From the NCBI RefSeq assembly GCF_004664715.2, contig NC_051079.1, positions 61,000,660-61,064,659 of the forward strand: 64,000 bases of DNA. The letters run 5' to 3'. Source of the DNA: Peromyscus leucopus (Eukaryota; Chordata; Mammalia; Rodentia; Cricetidae). The notes under the pieces are model-generated. The model was given only the letters and a program-made list of their open reading frames with translations, did not search any database and was not told the DNA's origin. This document shows, one piece after another, positions 43,916 through 54,454 of the stretch; within the stretch, counting starts at the first letter, position 1, and the number at the start of each line of letters is the position of its first letter. The position numbers were made by a program, and so were the translations under genes.

Positions 43916-45186
43916 TTCTCTAACAAAAACCCTAAAATCAGGTGTGAAAAGCCCTCTTTTGAGTTGTTGATGAGGACTGTCCAAAAGACTCCCCCCCAAC
44001 GTTACAGTCTATGGCTAACGTCCTGGTTGTCCTTCTCCCACCACTTATATGGGTGGGAGATAAGTCTCTATTGCTGAAGACACTATGAACTTCCGACTCA
44101 GAACAAAGAGGCCCCCTAAGCTGGAGTTAATTTGAGAGTTTCCACCCTGAGGACTAGCTTTCATGGTACCAGAATGCATGGAGCAAGCATCGGGGAGGAG
44201 GGAAGCAACCAACAGCACTCTCAAGTTGCGATGCTTATGGACCACCACAATGGCCAGCATCTCAAAATTATCCTAAGGATGCAGTGGTGGCGTGCACACC
44301 ATGACAGTAACCAACAGTTCTCTGATTGGACTTTAGACCTTCTCAACTAGAAGGCAATCATGCATGGGACCAGAAACCTAGCCAACTACCCAGGGCTAGT
44401 GAAGTCATAGATTTTGGAGGATAACCAACAACCACCACTTTACTAAATCACCATGATTTCTAACTACATCCTAAATATTTGTCCTTATAGCCACAGTTAC
44501 GTGTAGACCTCACCACTCATCAAAAAAACTTCTCTTTGTAACATACAGAGACTAAGACCAATAAAGATGCTGAGTTAAGGATCACACGCCCAAGGATGCA
44601 TCTACAATACAGTTCCTGCACCTAAGGCTCAGGGAACACTCCAGAAGAGGGACATCAAGATTTTGAGAGCCAGAGGACCAGGGGGTTAGTTTGCTGTGAG
44701 ATTGTGTCTCCCAGTAATATCAAAAACTACACCAATAAAGTCTCATCCGCATGACCACCCAAACATTAACTGAACAAGGACAACACGGTAGATCTGTTCA
44801 TGTGAACAGCAGAAAGCCTAGCAGGACTCAACCCTACACACACACACACAAAAAAAAAAAAACCTCCAGGCAACTAAGGAATCTTAGTGAGAGTGGAAGA
44901 AATAGTCTTTCCTAGGGAAGAGCACACCAGTTGGTTATCCAATACCAAATGGTCCACCCTGAAAACATACGCATGAGTAGTAGTAGACAGCCGAGAAGGT
45001 TGTGCTTATGTATGCAGGAACAGATATGTATATGCAAGTATGTATGTAACACAATTAGTAAAAAAAAGAGGAGGGCATGAATTTGAAAAGAGCAAGGTGG
45101 TAAATGGGAGGGTTTGGAGGGAGGAAAGGGAAGAGGAAATGTTGTCATTGCATTAGAAATTTAAAAAGTAAAAGAAATAATTTTTA
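43232..45186 (+). mobile_element. 5'-truncated L1 (ORF2 end + 3' UTR) with 13-bp TSD
   Basis: Starts in the end of ORF2 ('aaatggatggaactagaaaa', 'cacagaaagacaaatgttgt') and runs through a long rodent L1 3' UTR ('ggctcagggaacactccaga', 'ggaggaaagggaagagg'). It is flanked by aatagactatatt (43219-43231) and aatagtctatatt (45187-45199), 12 of 13 identical; excising it rejoins the host repeat's 'ctatattattttggg'. A B1 is nested at 43731-43910. Confidence 0.88.
43731..43910 (+). mobile_element. Young B1 SINE nested in L1
   Basis: B1 with intact ends and a long pure A-tail (about 48 bases). Perfect 15-bp TSD, aaagattctctaaca, at 43716-43730 and 43911-43925. Several single-base deletions inside the body ('gagcaggcgatctc', 'aaacctgtctc') but otherwise consensus-like. 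Confidence 0.97.
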
Positions 45187-45515
45187 AATAGTCTATATTA
45201 TTTTGGGAGTCACTTGAACTACCCTGATCAATCATTCACTCTAAAGAATGCATCTCGTGCCTGATGGAGGGATTTGTGTTCGTCTACGGTCCTTGTGAGC
45301 AGCACTGTCGGCCGAAGTGGCACAACTTCCTTTAATATATGTTATATGTACTGCGTGTAAGTTTAGGTAAATATAAATTATATGTTTCCTTGAGGTGTTG
45401 TTTGGCCCTCCTCCTTCTGTATTTCTGTCTTTCCTCCCTCCCCAGCTGGAGCATCCGTCCCCATTTTCCCATTTCCCAGTTCATACCACCTGTATCCTGC
45501 TATTCACCTCTCAAC

Positions 45516-45518
<3 letters not shown>
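45187..45518 (+). mobile_element. Rodent interspersed repeat, right part
   Basis: Continuation of 42235-43231 after the L1: 'gtctatattattttgggagt', 'atatgttatatgtactgc', 'gtgttgtttggccctcctcc', 'ttctgtatttctgtctttcc' and 'ctattcacctctcaacacc', ending in a GA repeat. Confidence 0.6.

Positions 45519-45588
<70 letters not shown>
45519..45588. repeat. (AG)35 microsatellite
   Basis: Thirty-five uninterrupted AG units, the longest pure dinucleotide run in the window. It extends chance open frames on both strands. Confidence 0.97.
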
Positions 45589-45591
<3 letters not shown>

Positions 45592-45599
45592 CCCTTTAT

Positions 45600-46027
45600 A
45601 TTCTCCTGGTGTGATTACTCCATGTCCTATGCTCACATCTGTGGGTCTGAAGCTCAGAACCACAGGTGAGATGGTCTCATCCCACTGGGTTGCTATTCTC
45701 CCGGTTTCTGGTTCTTCTGTTTCTACTCTCTCCATTTTTCTTTTACTCTGTCTCATTTTATTTCTACTCAAAACAAAATAGAAAGTAGAATTTCTCTTTT
45801 AAACATGGTGTGTAACTTTTTTATAAAGATCACAGACTTCCTGGAAATTTGATAAACAGGCTTTTTAAGTCTCAGCCCAGAAACATACACAGAGAGTTGT
45901 GTCTAAGATTCCTGAAAGCCAGCCTGAGCCTCTCAGAGCATCCTCTCCTGTATCACTTCCTCATTATCCTTATCATTTGACCTGTACCAGGAAGGTTTTC
46001 ATTTGGGACATGCCACTATGTCAGTAA
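45600..46027. other. Stretch without recognised gene or repeat
   Basis: No named repeat or coding similarity. Confidence 0.4.
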
Positions 46028-46038
46028 GGGGATTTACC

Positions 46039-47020
46039 TTTTTTTTTTTTTTTCCTTTTATTTTATTTTACAATACCATTCAGTTCTACATATCAGCCAC
46101 GGATTCCCTTGTTCTCCCCCTTCCTGCCCCCCTCCCCTGCCCCCCAGCCTACTCCCCATTCCCACCTCCTCCAGGGCAAAGCCTCCCCTGAGGACTGAGA
46201 TCAACCTCGTAGGCTCAGTCCAGGCAGGTCCAGTCTCCTCCTCCCAGATTGAGCCAAGCGTCCCTGCATAAGCCCCAGGTTTCAAACAGCCAACTCATTC
46301 AATGAGCACAGGACTTGGTACCACTGCCTAGATGCCTCCCAAACAGATCAAGCCAATCAACTGTCTCACCTATTCAGAGGGCCTGATCCAGATGGTGGCC
46401 CTTCAGCCTTTGGTTCATAGTTCATGTGTTTCCATTCGTTTGGGCTTTGTCCCTGTGCTTTATCCAACCTTGGTTTCAACAATTATCACTCATATAAACC
46501 CTCCTCTTTCTCGCTAATTAGACTCCTGGAGCTCCACCTGGGGCCTAGCCGTGGATCTCTGCATCCAGATCCCTCAGTAGTTGGATGGGGTTTCTGGCAC
46601 AACTATTATGGTGTTTGGCCATCCCATCACCAGAGTAGGTCAGTTCCGGCTGTCTCTCCACCATTGCCAGCAGTCTATTGTGGGGGCATCTTTGTGGATT
46701 TCTGTGGGCCTCTCTAGCACTTTGTTTCTTCCTTTTCTCATGTGGTCTTCATTTACCATGGTCTCCTATTCCTTGTTCTCCCTCTCTGTTCTTGATCCAG
46801 CTGGGATCTCCCGCTCCCACAGGCTCTCTTTCCCTCGACCTTCATTCCCTCTCTTTTCCCTCGCCCTTCATTACTCCCACTCATGTCCAGGTTGTTCGTG
46901 TAGATCTCATACATTTCTCTGTCATTGGGCGATCCCCGTGTCTTTCTTAGGGTCCTGTTTTCCAGGTAGCCTCCCTGGTGATGTGAGTAGCAGTCCAGTC
47001 ATCCTTGTTCCACATCATAG
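46039..47020 (-). mobile_element. 5'-truncated antisense L1 (3' UTR) with TSD
   Basis: T-rich left end, then the complement of an L1 3' UTR homologous to 9491-10190: 'cattcccacctcctccaggg', 'ggttcatagttcatgtgttt', 'gactcctggagctccacctg', 'gtgtttggccatcccatcac'. Flanked by ggggatttacc plus Ts at 46028-46038 and 47021-47031. The 162-codon plus-strand frame at 46581-47069 is antisense L1 noise. Confidence 0.9.
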
Positions 47021-47049
47021 GGGGATTTACCTTTTTTTTTTTTTATCTC

Positions 47050-47202
47050 AATGTAGTTTCTATTTCTGAGATTCTAATACAATTGCAAGACTTCTCCCAT
47101 CCAAACCCTCCCATATATCCCTCTCTGCTCTCTTTCAAATCCATGGCCTCTTTTTTTTTCACTAATTGTTATTACATGCATATATGTATATACACATATA
47201 TT
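47050..47202 (+). mobile_element. Rodent interspersed repeat, segment 1 (second copy)
   Basis: 'aaccctcccatatatccctc' and 'gttattacatgcatatatgt' belong to the same repeat family as 42235-43231. It is interrupted by the LTR at 47203 and resumes at 47506. Confidence 0.6.
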
Positions 47203-47505
47203 TGTGGTGATATTTTATTTGTGCTCTAACAAATAAAGTTTGCCTGAAAATCAGAAGGAGGAGCTAGCCACTAGTTAACCATAGAGGTCTGGAGGTCTGT
47301 ACAGACAGACAGGAAGTGATAGAGTTGGGTAGAGAGAGGAAGTGAAAAGGTGGGGTGGAGAGAGGAGCTCACTCTCTTTCAGAGAAGAATTTCGTAGGGT
47401 TAAGAGCTAGTAGCTTGCTCTCTGCCTCTCTAATCTTTCAGCTTTTACCCTAATATCTGGCTCTGGGTTATTTATTAATGAGACCATTTAACCATTTGTG
47501 TTACA
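47203..47505 (+). mobile_element. Solo LTR, 6-bp TSD, lacking the B1-like module
   Basis: 303 bp from TGTGGTGATATTTTATTTG to 'accatttgtgttaca', flanked by exact tatatt at 47197-47202 and 47506-47511. It shares both ends and 'ggtctggaggtctgtacaga' with the 466-bp LTR at 59828 but goes directly from 'gctagccactag' to 'accatagaggtc', omitting about 160 bp of B1-derived sequence. 'ctaacaaataaag' near the 5' end and 'ggctctgggttatttatt' near the 3' end are typical of the family. Confidence 0.93.
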
Positions 47506-47752
47506 TATATTCCTAAATATAACCTGCTCAGTCTGCATAACGTTACTCATATATGTTTCCAGGGCTGGCCATTTGGTATTAGATAACCAGTCTGTGTACT
47601 CTGCCCTGAGAGAGACTATTTCTACAGCTCTCAGCAATCCTTGCTTGCCTGTAGTTCTTCACAGGGTTGAGACCATATGAACTTTCTCCTGTCAGTGTTA
47701 ACATGTCTACAGTTACTGTCTTTGTTCAGCTCACGTTTAAGCAGTCACCTTG
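47506..47752 (+). mobile_element. Rodent interspersed repeat, segment 2
   Basis: 'tcctaaatataacctgctca', 'gtctgcataacgttactcat', 'ggctggccatttggtattag' and 'gttcagctcacgtttaagca' continue the repeat across the LTR. Confidence 0.65.
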
Positions 47753-47930
47753 GGGCTGGAGAGATGGCTCAGTGGTTAAGAGCACTGGCTGCTCTTCCAG
47801 AGGCCCCAGGTTCAATCCCCAGAGCCCACATGGCAGCTCACAACTGTCTATAACTCCAGTTCCAGGAGATCTGACACCTTCACACCAATGCACATAAAAT
47901 AAAATTAAATAAATTATAAAAAAAAAGTCA
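47753..47930 (+). mobile_element. B3/B2-type SINE
   Basis: 'ggggctggagagatggctca', 'ggttcaatccccagagccca', 'acatggcagctcacaactgt' and 'ccaatgcacataaaataaaa' are B2/B3 SINE landmarks. Flanks 'agtcaccttgg' and 'agtcattttgg' are an imperfect TSD. It splits the surrounding rodent repeat. Confidence 0.9.
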
Positions 47931-48060
47931 TTTTGGTGAGACTTTATGGGTGTAGCTTCTGACATCACTGGAAGATGTACTCTTACACCAAACTCTTACC
48001 TTCTGGCTCTTACAATCTTTCTGCCCCCTAAAGACTTTGGTACAAGGTGTGTAAATATGT
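47931..48060 (+). mobile_element. Rodent interspersed repeat, segment 3
   Basis: 'gtgagactttatgggtgtag', 'cttctgacatcactggaaga' and 'tggctcttacaatctttctg' finish the portion of this repeat copy that I can follow. Confidence 0.6.
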
Positions 48061-48169
48061 CTAGGGTAATTAGATTCCATGTAAAAAGTCTAAGGAAGCA
48101 GTGACAGCTAATAAGCCCCTCAAACTCTGACATCCCTTAAGTCTAGTCCATGAGTTATAAAGTAGTGCA

Positions 48170-48400
48170 AACGATGTGAGAAATAAATGTTAATAGAATG
48201 GGAACTGCCTGGGGCAGGAAGCAAGGAGAATGGAGAGTTTATGTTTAGCGAGTTTAGAGTTTCAGATTAAGGTAAAAATTCTGGAGGTGAATGGTGAGGA
48301 CAGTTTCGTAGTAATGTGAATATGCTTCTTGTCACATACACATCAAAATAATGAGGATGATACAGTTCGTGCTAGGTATATTTTGCTCTCATAAAAAATA
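48170..48400 (+). mobile_element. Ancient L1 3' UTR
   Basis: 'atgggaactgcctggggcag', 'aaaaattctggaggtgaatg' and 'gtgaatatgcttcttgtcac' fit the old L1 3' UTR order ('ttctggagatggatggtggt'). Confidence 0.5.
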
Positions 48401-48454
48401 TGCAATATTTTTTTTCTCATCCATACCTGTAGAGAGATGTGTAAGAATCAGGTA

Positions 48455-48590
48455 AGTCTTCTGGCGTCTGCCTCCAGCATTGCATACATGCAGAGCATAA
48501 ACAAACATGAAGGGCACAGACATACATGCAGGCAAGATTACTCACACAACATAATAATAAACATTATATTTAAAAAGAGAGAGAGAATCA
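48455..48590 (+). mobile_element. B3-type SINE 3' fragment
   Basis: 'tctggcgtctgcctccagca', 'catacatgcaggcaagatta' and 'ctcacacaacataataataa' form the 3' end of a B3/B4-type SINE; the head is absent. Confidence 0.55.
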
Positions 48591-49095
48591 GGCAAGCCCA
48601 TGGAAAGGTAGCCCTTGCACTTCAGCAACTCCAACATACACCTTGTGTGGACATTTCAGTACCACATGAGCACAGTGACTATGATAGCAACAATGGCCAG
48701 TACGGGCTCCGGAGTTGGACTTAGAAGTCATTAGAAATCTTGACACACCTTGAAGTAACACTTTTATGACTCACAAGAAAGAGACCTACTCTAAGCTTAT
48801 GGACACATCATGTGACTAGTTTATGTTTCCAAATCCGGCAAAACTCGTCAAAGATTGGGTTTCATTGTAACACCGCCCAGGAGCCAGGTTACATAGGAGT
48901 TCCCCATCCTAGTTACCACAGGCTACAAGTCTCTGACTCAAAGAGCCTGACAATTATCAAACAGGCCAATTTGCCTAAGCCACTCATCAAATAGTGGAAA
49001 AAAACTAGGGCTTGGCCTCCAGCCCAGAATTACAACAGACAGTAGCTCAGACCTCTGCCCTGGCCCCAGCAAAGCAGACAGCTGCCCAAGGGCAG

Positions 49096-49096
<1 letters not shown>
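48591..49096. other. Stretch without recognised gene or repeat
   Basis: The start may contain another L1 3' UTR piece ('agcaacaatggccagtac'). Otherwise unassigned. Confidence 0.35.

Positions 49097-49138
<42 letters not shown>
49097..49138. repeat. (CA)21 microsatellite
   Basis: Twenty-one CA units. Confidence 0.95.
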
Positions 49139-49140
<2 letters not shown>

Positions 49141-50118
49141 GGTTTTGACTTTGAGAAAAGCCACAGAATGAACAGAGGCCCTGCTTGCTCTCCACCCAGA
49201 TCCAATAAAAGGAACTGTAGTCACATGGAACCAACTGCCAGGAATATGGAAAAAGGGAAAGTAACAGCTGTTTAGGATATGTACACAGAAAAGACAAATG
49301 TATACCGCAATATGAATCAATATATTCCTTAGAGACAAGGAAAATCATAAATAAAATGTTCATCCTCACATTTCTATAGTATTATTCCTAAAAGAGCAAA
49401 CTGAAATTTCAGTTGTCAACACAATCCAATGGTTCAAAGACACTCCAGATACTAGTCAGCTCTTGCTGTTTCCAGAAAAAGTTTAATATATTCAATATAC
49501 TAGACAATTAATTCCAGAAGCATACAAAAATGAGGGTGCCATCGTCTTTTTTGCTGTTGTTCTTTCTCTGTAGGAGCTCATGACTATTAAAGGAGAGCAG
49601 AAACAAAAAGATGGTTGAAATTGTTTTTACCCAATAAAACTTTTAACAGACAGCAATTAATTAGAAGAAATCCCCACACTGACTCCAACTAGGTATCCCA
49701 CAGTTCAACTCAACTGTGGTGCTACTAACTGATTATATAATATATGTATTATATAAACAGACACCACATATTTAAGTGCTCAGTCCCACAGGTTGCCTCT
49801 ACCTCACATGTCAATTACAAATAGGTTTCCAGGTCACCTACATTTAGCTACAAAGTTAAAGGTTCCCCCTTCATTGGGTTCAATAATTTTCCAGAGTGGC
49901 TCTAGGAAGTCCGTTAGCACCTTACTCACTTGAATGAATTTGTTTTAAAGGATACAACTCAGAAAGGAACAAATAGAAAAGATGCGTCCAAACCTCCCTG
50001 CCCTTTCCAGGAGCACGACCTCCAGAACTTCCTGTGTCTACCACCCAGAACTTGTCTGGATTGTTCAATTGTTTTCTGGAACTTAATCCTCAGCTACCCA
50101 TCTCTTCTTCCAAGAGAT
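49139..50118. other. Stretch without recognised gene or repeat
   Basis: AT-rich, about 1 kb, with no named repeat or coding similarity. Confidence 0.4.
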
Positions 50119-50135
50119 TGTGTGTGTGTGTGTGT

Positions 50136-50173
<38 letters not shown>

Positions 50174-50186
50174 CTGTGTCTGTGTC
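50119..50186. repeat. (GT)n microsatellite
   Basis: Long GT run with TATG and CTG interruptions. Confidence 0.95.
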
Positions 50187-50408
50187 AAAAAAAAGTTAAG
50201 CCTTCTAATCACTTGGTCTTGTTAGTGACTAGCCTCATCCTGAGGTTACCTGGGTCCTACCTAAGTTATTTCATTAGCATAAACCATGGTGTGATGGAGT
50301 CCCTACTCACTATAAGAAATTTTTTAACAGCATAAAGCAAACAAATAAACACTTATCACTTAGGAAATTCCAAGGGTTTTAGAAGCTCTGTGCCAGAGAC
50401 AAAGACGA

Positions 50409-50441
<33 letters not shown>
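50409..50441. repeat. (CAT)11 microsatellite
   Basis: Eleven CAT units followed by TATT; short poly-Asp or poly-Met open frames read across it are artefacts. Confidence 0.95.
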
Positions 50442-51015
50442 TATTGTTCCACAGTAGAAGAAAAAATCCAGGTTGAGACAAAAGAGGTAATGTGTAAGAA
50501 AAATCTGCAGTAGTAGATGGCCATGGCTGTGTCTTGGAACAAGACAGTTTTCCCCTGAACAGATAGCAGGAGAAATGGTAAAGGGACAAAGGACAGGAGA
50601 GTCCAGCACGTCCCACTGAGAGACAGCAGAACTCACAAGACTTCTTCAGGAACTCCTGACTGATCCCTGATTCTTCTGTGTCCCCACCCTTCACTCAAAT
50701 GCTACAAGAATTATTTTTTTTAATATTCATCAAATCTAAACACCTTTCTCTTTTAGTCCTCCTAGGGCTCTCCACCCCACATGAATTAATTCCAAATTCT
50801 CTGGTTAGTCCACAGGCTCTGCTTAATGAATCTCCCTGTCCATTTATCTATAATAAAATAACATTTCCCCATTCTGGTGGCTTCATTCAGACATAGGGCC
50901 TCATGGTTGTCCCTCAGACACACCACACTCTTCTCATCTGTAGGTCTCCTTGCCTGAGGATGTCCGTGGTTAACAACAGAGGTCCTTGGAGAGAGTGCAA
51001 GGAAGTTTGGAGGCA
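50442..51015. other. Stretch without recognised gene or repeat
   Basis: No element recognised. Confidence 0.4.
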
Positions 51016-51195
51016 GCGTAATAAAGGGGTTGACAATGTGGTCTCTGGTGTCAGATTGCCTTGGTCCAAGATCTCCCTCTTGTTAGCTGAGAGGAATTGT
51101 GATGTCCTGTGCCTTGTTCTTCTCAGGTAAGATGAGGACACTAAACAAAAACAGTGCTTATATCAAGGATTATTGAAAGAACCACACAGGTCCCT
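51016..51195 (+). mobile_element. MIR-like ancient SINE
   Basis: 'ggtgtcagattgccttggtc', 'gttagctgagaggaattgtg', 'cttgttcttctcaggtaaga' and 'tgaggacacta' follow the MIR order (unique 5' part, core, 'ctcatctgtaaaatgagga'). Confidence 0.6.
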
Positions 51196-52365
51196 TATAC
51201 AAACAGACAATACAGTGTTGGCGCACAACATCAGTGTTAGAGTTCTTTCTTTTTCTAAGGAGAAAAGCTATGAGGGAGTAAAAGAGTAAGGATACCAAGT
51301 TTCCCTTTGACCAAATCTGTGATCAGAAGTGAATGAGACACAAGATAGACCTGACCAGCAAGGAGACTTTTATAATCATTTATTCATCAAACTTTAATTG
51401 CAGACAATGTGCTAGCTAGTGAGAATGTGACTGTTACCACATGGGTTTGAATTTAACTTCAGGAACCCAACCTGACCTTTGTCTTGACAGTTAGAAGAAC
51501 CATCTATTCAAAATCTTCCCCTCCAGGAAGATCAGTCCAATTCCAAGCTTGAATCTTCCTTAATTATGTAGTGAGTTGAAAAGAATTGAAAATAAGGTTT
51601 GTCACACATTCCTGGTGACTGCATGCTACATATATACATGAAAGAGAAAGTTATAAAACTGAAAGTCAAAATCTTTCTCCCTCGTTCTACCATGTCTCCA
51701 CTCTCTAAATGTTGTCCTTGTTAACGGATTATAAGTGCTATTTCTTTAAAACAATAAAAATAATCTTTCACATATCTACACATGGCATATGTACGCATTT
51801 ACATTTTTATACAAATGATATCATGAAGGTTTTTAAACATACACCCTAAATTCTTTGCCACTCGTCCTACCAAGATGTAAAGGCTACATGACCCTCCCTT
51901 AGACATGGGTCCCTTCTCTACTGACTCAAGTCCAAACTGGATATGGTAGAAATGGCGCTATGCCAACTATTTGGCAGGGACTTAAACAGGGAGGTTTTAC
52001 TTCCTTCATCTTGAGATACTTGTTCTTGGAACCCCGCCACCATGTTGTGAAGAAGCCAAACAGCCATATAAAGAGGCCACATCCAAACCAACGTCAGCAT
52101 TGACTGCCAGACATGTGGTGAAAAAGCCTGCAGATATGTGGAGCCCCAGACATCGGGTCACCTTCAGCCCTGAGGTAATCCTGGGTGACTCAGGTGTCCC
52201 TGCCAAGCTCTTACATCTTGCAGCTGTGTGAGAAAAATTTTGAAGCCACAGGATCTGAATAGTTTTACACAGCTGCAGATATTACTTTTGTATTTTCAGT
52301 AAAACATTCTTAAGATCGCCTATTACATATTCAAATCTAAATTTTAAGAATCTAGCCTTCCATTG
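51196..52365. other. Stretch without recognised gene or repeat
   Basis: About 1.2 kb, AT-rich on the left and more GC-rich at 51880-52210. Overlapping minus-strand frames (51918-52206) show no known similarity. Confidence 0.4.
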
Positions 52366-52369
52366 TACA

Positions 52370-52560
52370 AATGTGTCATATCAAATCAATCAACAATCCA
52401 CTTATGGACATTTTGGTTGTCTCCAGTTTTTTGCCAGTGCAAATAACGTTTAATAACTTTAGCATGCCTTAGGATATATCTGTAAGATACATTTCTGACA
52501 GTTAAATGCTGAGTAATTTTGAAAGATAACACAAAATTAGATGTTGCTCACCAAAACAAC
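52370..52560 (-). mobile_element. Ancient L1 fragment, antisense
   Basis: 'cttatggacattttggttgt', 'ctccagttttttgccagtgc' and 'ggatatatctgtaagataca' match antisense L1 ORF2 3' wording. Confidence 0.55.
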
Positions 52561-52629
52561 AAAGGTTGCATTTACTTCTGTTCCTACCTCTTTTCTACAT
52601 CTTCAACACTGAGGTTTTTGGGTTTTGTT

Positions 52630-52817
52630 TTTTTTTTTAAGATCTATTTATTTATTATGTATACAGTGCTCTGTCTGTGTGTATGCCTGTAGGCCAGAAG
52701 AGGACACCAAATCTCATTATGGATGGTTGTGAGCCACCTTGTGGTTGCTGGGAATTGAACTCAGGACCTTCGGAAAAGCAGCTAGTGCTCTTAACCGCTG
52801 AACCATCTCTCCATCCC
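52630..52817 (-). mobile_element. B2 SINE, antisense, inside a B1 insertion
   Basis: Complement of B2 ('gtgagccaccttgtggttgc', 'tgggaattgaactcaggacc', 'ctgaaccatctctccatccc') with AATAAAT-type tail at the left. It lies between the left target copy and the B1 that follows, so it probably inserted in the B1's T-rich end. Confidence 0.92.
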
Positions 52818-52976
52818 AAACATTTTCTTTTTCCCAAGACAGGGTTTCTCTGTGTAGTTTTGGTGCTTGTCCTGGATCTCACTCTATAGCCCAGGCTGAC
52901 CTCGAACTCACAGAGATCCACCTGCCTCTGCCTCCCGAGTGCTGGTATTAAAGGCATGTACCACCAACACCCGGCT
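52818..52976 (-). mobile_element. B1 SINE, antisense
   Basis: 'agacagggtttctctgtgta', 'gaactcacagagatccacct' and 'ccaccaacacccggc' are the complement of a B1. The target copies ttcaacactgaggttttt (about 52601-52618) and tcaacactgagttttt (52977-52992) enclose both this B1 and the B2. Confidence 0.93.
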
Positions 52977-53006
52977 CAACACTGAGTTTTTAAGAGTTAT
53001 ATACTT

Positions 53007-53149
53007 AGCCAGGGGTGGTGCACATCTTTAATCCTAGTACTTGGAAGGCAGAGGTAGGTGGATCTCTGTTAATTCAAGGCCAGGTTGGTCTACAAAGTGA
53101 GTTCCAGGACAGCCAGGGCTTTTATACAGAAAAGCTCTGTCTCAAAAAA
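53007..53149 (+). mobile_element. B1 SINE
   Basis: 'gccaggggtggtgcacatct', 'ggcagaggtaggtggatctc', 'gagttccaggacagccaggg', A-tail. TSD agttatatactt at 52995-53006 and about 53150-53161. Carries the 'ccaggacagccaggg' variant, not 'ccaggaaaggcg', so an older subtype. Confidence 0.93.
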
Positions 53150-53261
53150 AAGTTATATACTTTTATCAGACTGGTTGGTTCTTTTTTAAGATCTCTAACG
53201 TTTTGTTTGTAGTCCTTCAATTATAATTAAGAAGGTTCTAGTTGAAATTTTCTGGAAAATG

Positions 53262-53435
53262 GGCTAGTGAGATGCTAAGTGGGTAAGGACAATTGCCTCT
53301 AAGACTGATGATTAGAGTTCAGTTCCCCAGAACCCATGTGGTAAAAAGAAAAAGCTGGCTTAGGAGGATTCCTGGTACTCTGATGTTCACATGTGCACTA
53401 TGGCATGTGCACACCACACACACATACATCAACCA
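53262..53435 (+). mobile_element. B3/B4-type SINE, diverged
   Basis: 'atgggctagtgagatgctaa', 'agagttcagttccccagaac' and a CA-rich 3' end ('gcacaccacacaca'). Confidence 0.6.
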
Positions 53436-53659
53436 GAAACTAAGTGTTAAACAATTTAAATTCTCTATGAAAGCACAAAGCGAATTCAGTTTTAGTTAAT
53501 CATGGAAGAGAAAATCGAACATCACACAGATAGGATATTTTAGTAGGTTCCCCACCCTCCAATAATTGTGGATATTCTCTCCAATACTACACTAAATCTT
53601 CATAACAAACACACTCTTTGGGACATATAGATCTTAAATCATGAACAACTTCTGTGTGT

Positions 53660-53745
53660 CTGTGTGTGGTACTTGGGACTAAACGTGGAGCCTTGTCCAT
53701 GCTAGGCAAGTATTCAGTCACTGTGCTACATTCCTAACTCAAAAC
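53660..53745 (-). mobile_element. ID-like SINE, antisense
   Basis: 'ggagccttgtccatgctagg' and 'caagtattcagtcactgtgc' are the complement of the ID head. Confidence 0.6.
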
Positions 53746-54450
53746 TTGTTCAGTCAAAGTAATAGAGGCTGGAGACCCAAGGTCAAGCTACAGCATGGCT
53801 GGTCTCTGGCAAAGCCTCTTTCTGGTTGATGGACCAGAAAACATCTTCCCATTATGCCATCACATGGCTTTCCCACTGAGCAAAGCAGAAAGCAAAAGAG
53901 AGAGAAGGGACGTATCTTTCAAGATTGGTGCTGATGCTGAATCTGAAATCCAAATCACTGAACTTTCACAGCTGCTACATCAGCATCCACTGAACTTGTG
54001 AACTTCAAAGGGATCCTTTATGCACATGTGATGTTGTAAGATTGTGCTTTGTTCATTCAAGACACTGATTTACAAATCTGTGTGAATTGTTTAACATTGA
54101 CAGGCTTCACTACATACAAACATATGCACGTGTTCACATGCGTGTGTACACACACATTTATTTAAATCATTCCCATTCTAACCATAAAAGTCTTTTAAGT
54201 TGGTTGAAGTTGTCAATATCACTGGCATCTGTAAGGTTCTTTAAATTCTGATTGTTGCTTAGGATTCAAATTATATAATTGACAACAAACAATGTTTTCT
54301 TTCGCCAATAACTTTTACTGTGTATATTTAGGGTATACAGTAATGTTATAGGTGGATGTGTCTGTGTGTTTATATATACAGCCAGCACTAAAGCAGTTGT
54401 CACTGTGAAACAAATCAATACATGCATCGTCTCACATCGTCACCTGCTAT
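53746..54450. other. Mostly unassigned stretch
   Basis: The part 54320-54450 ('ctgtgaaacaaatcaatacatg', longest block shortened here in use, and 'catcgtctcacatcg') may be an old L1 or LTR remnant. The 68-codon frame at 53795-54001 has no known similarity. Confidence 0.35.
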
Positions 54451-54454
54451 ATTT

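Noticed and set aside
46581..47069. 162-codon frame on the plus strand, rich in Ser, Phe and Leu
   Set aside because: It lies wholly in an antisense L1 3' UTR; the composition follows from the pyrimidine-rich strand.
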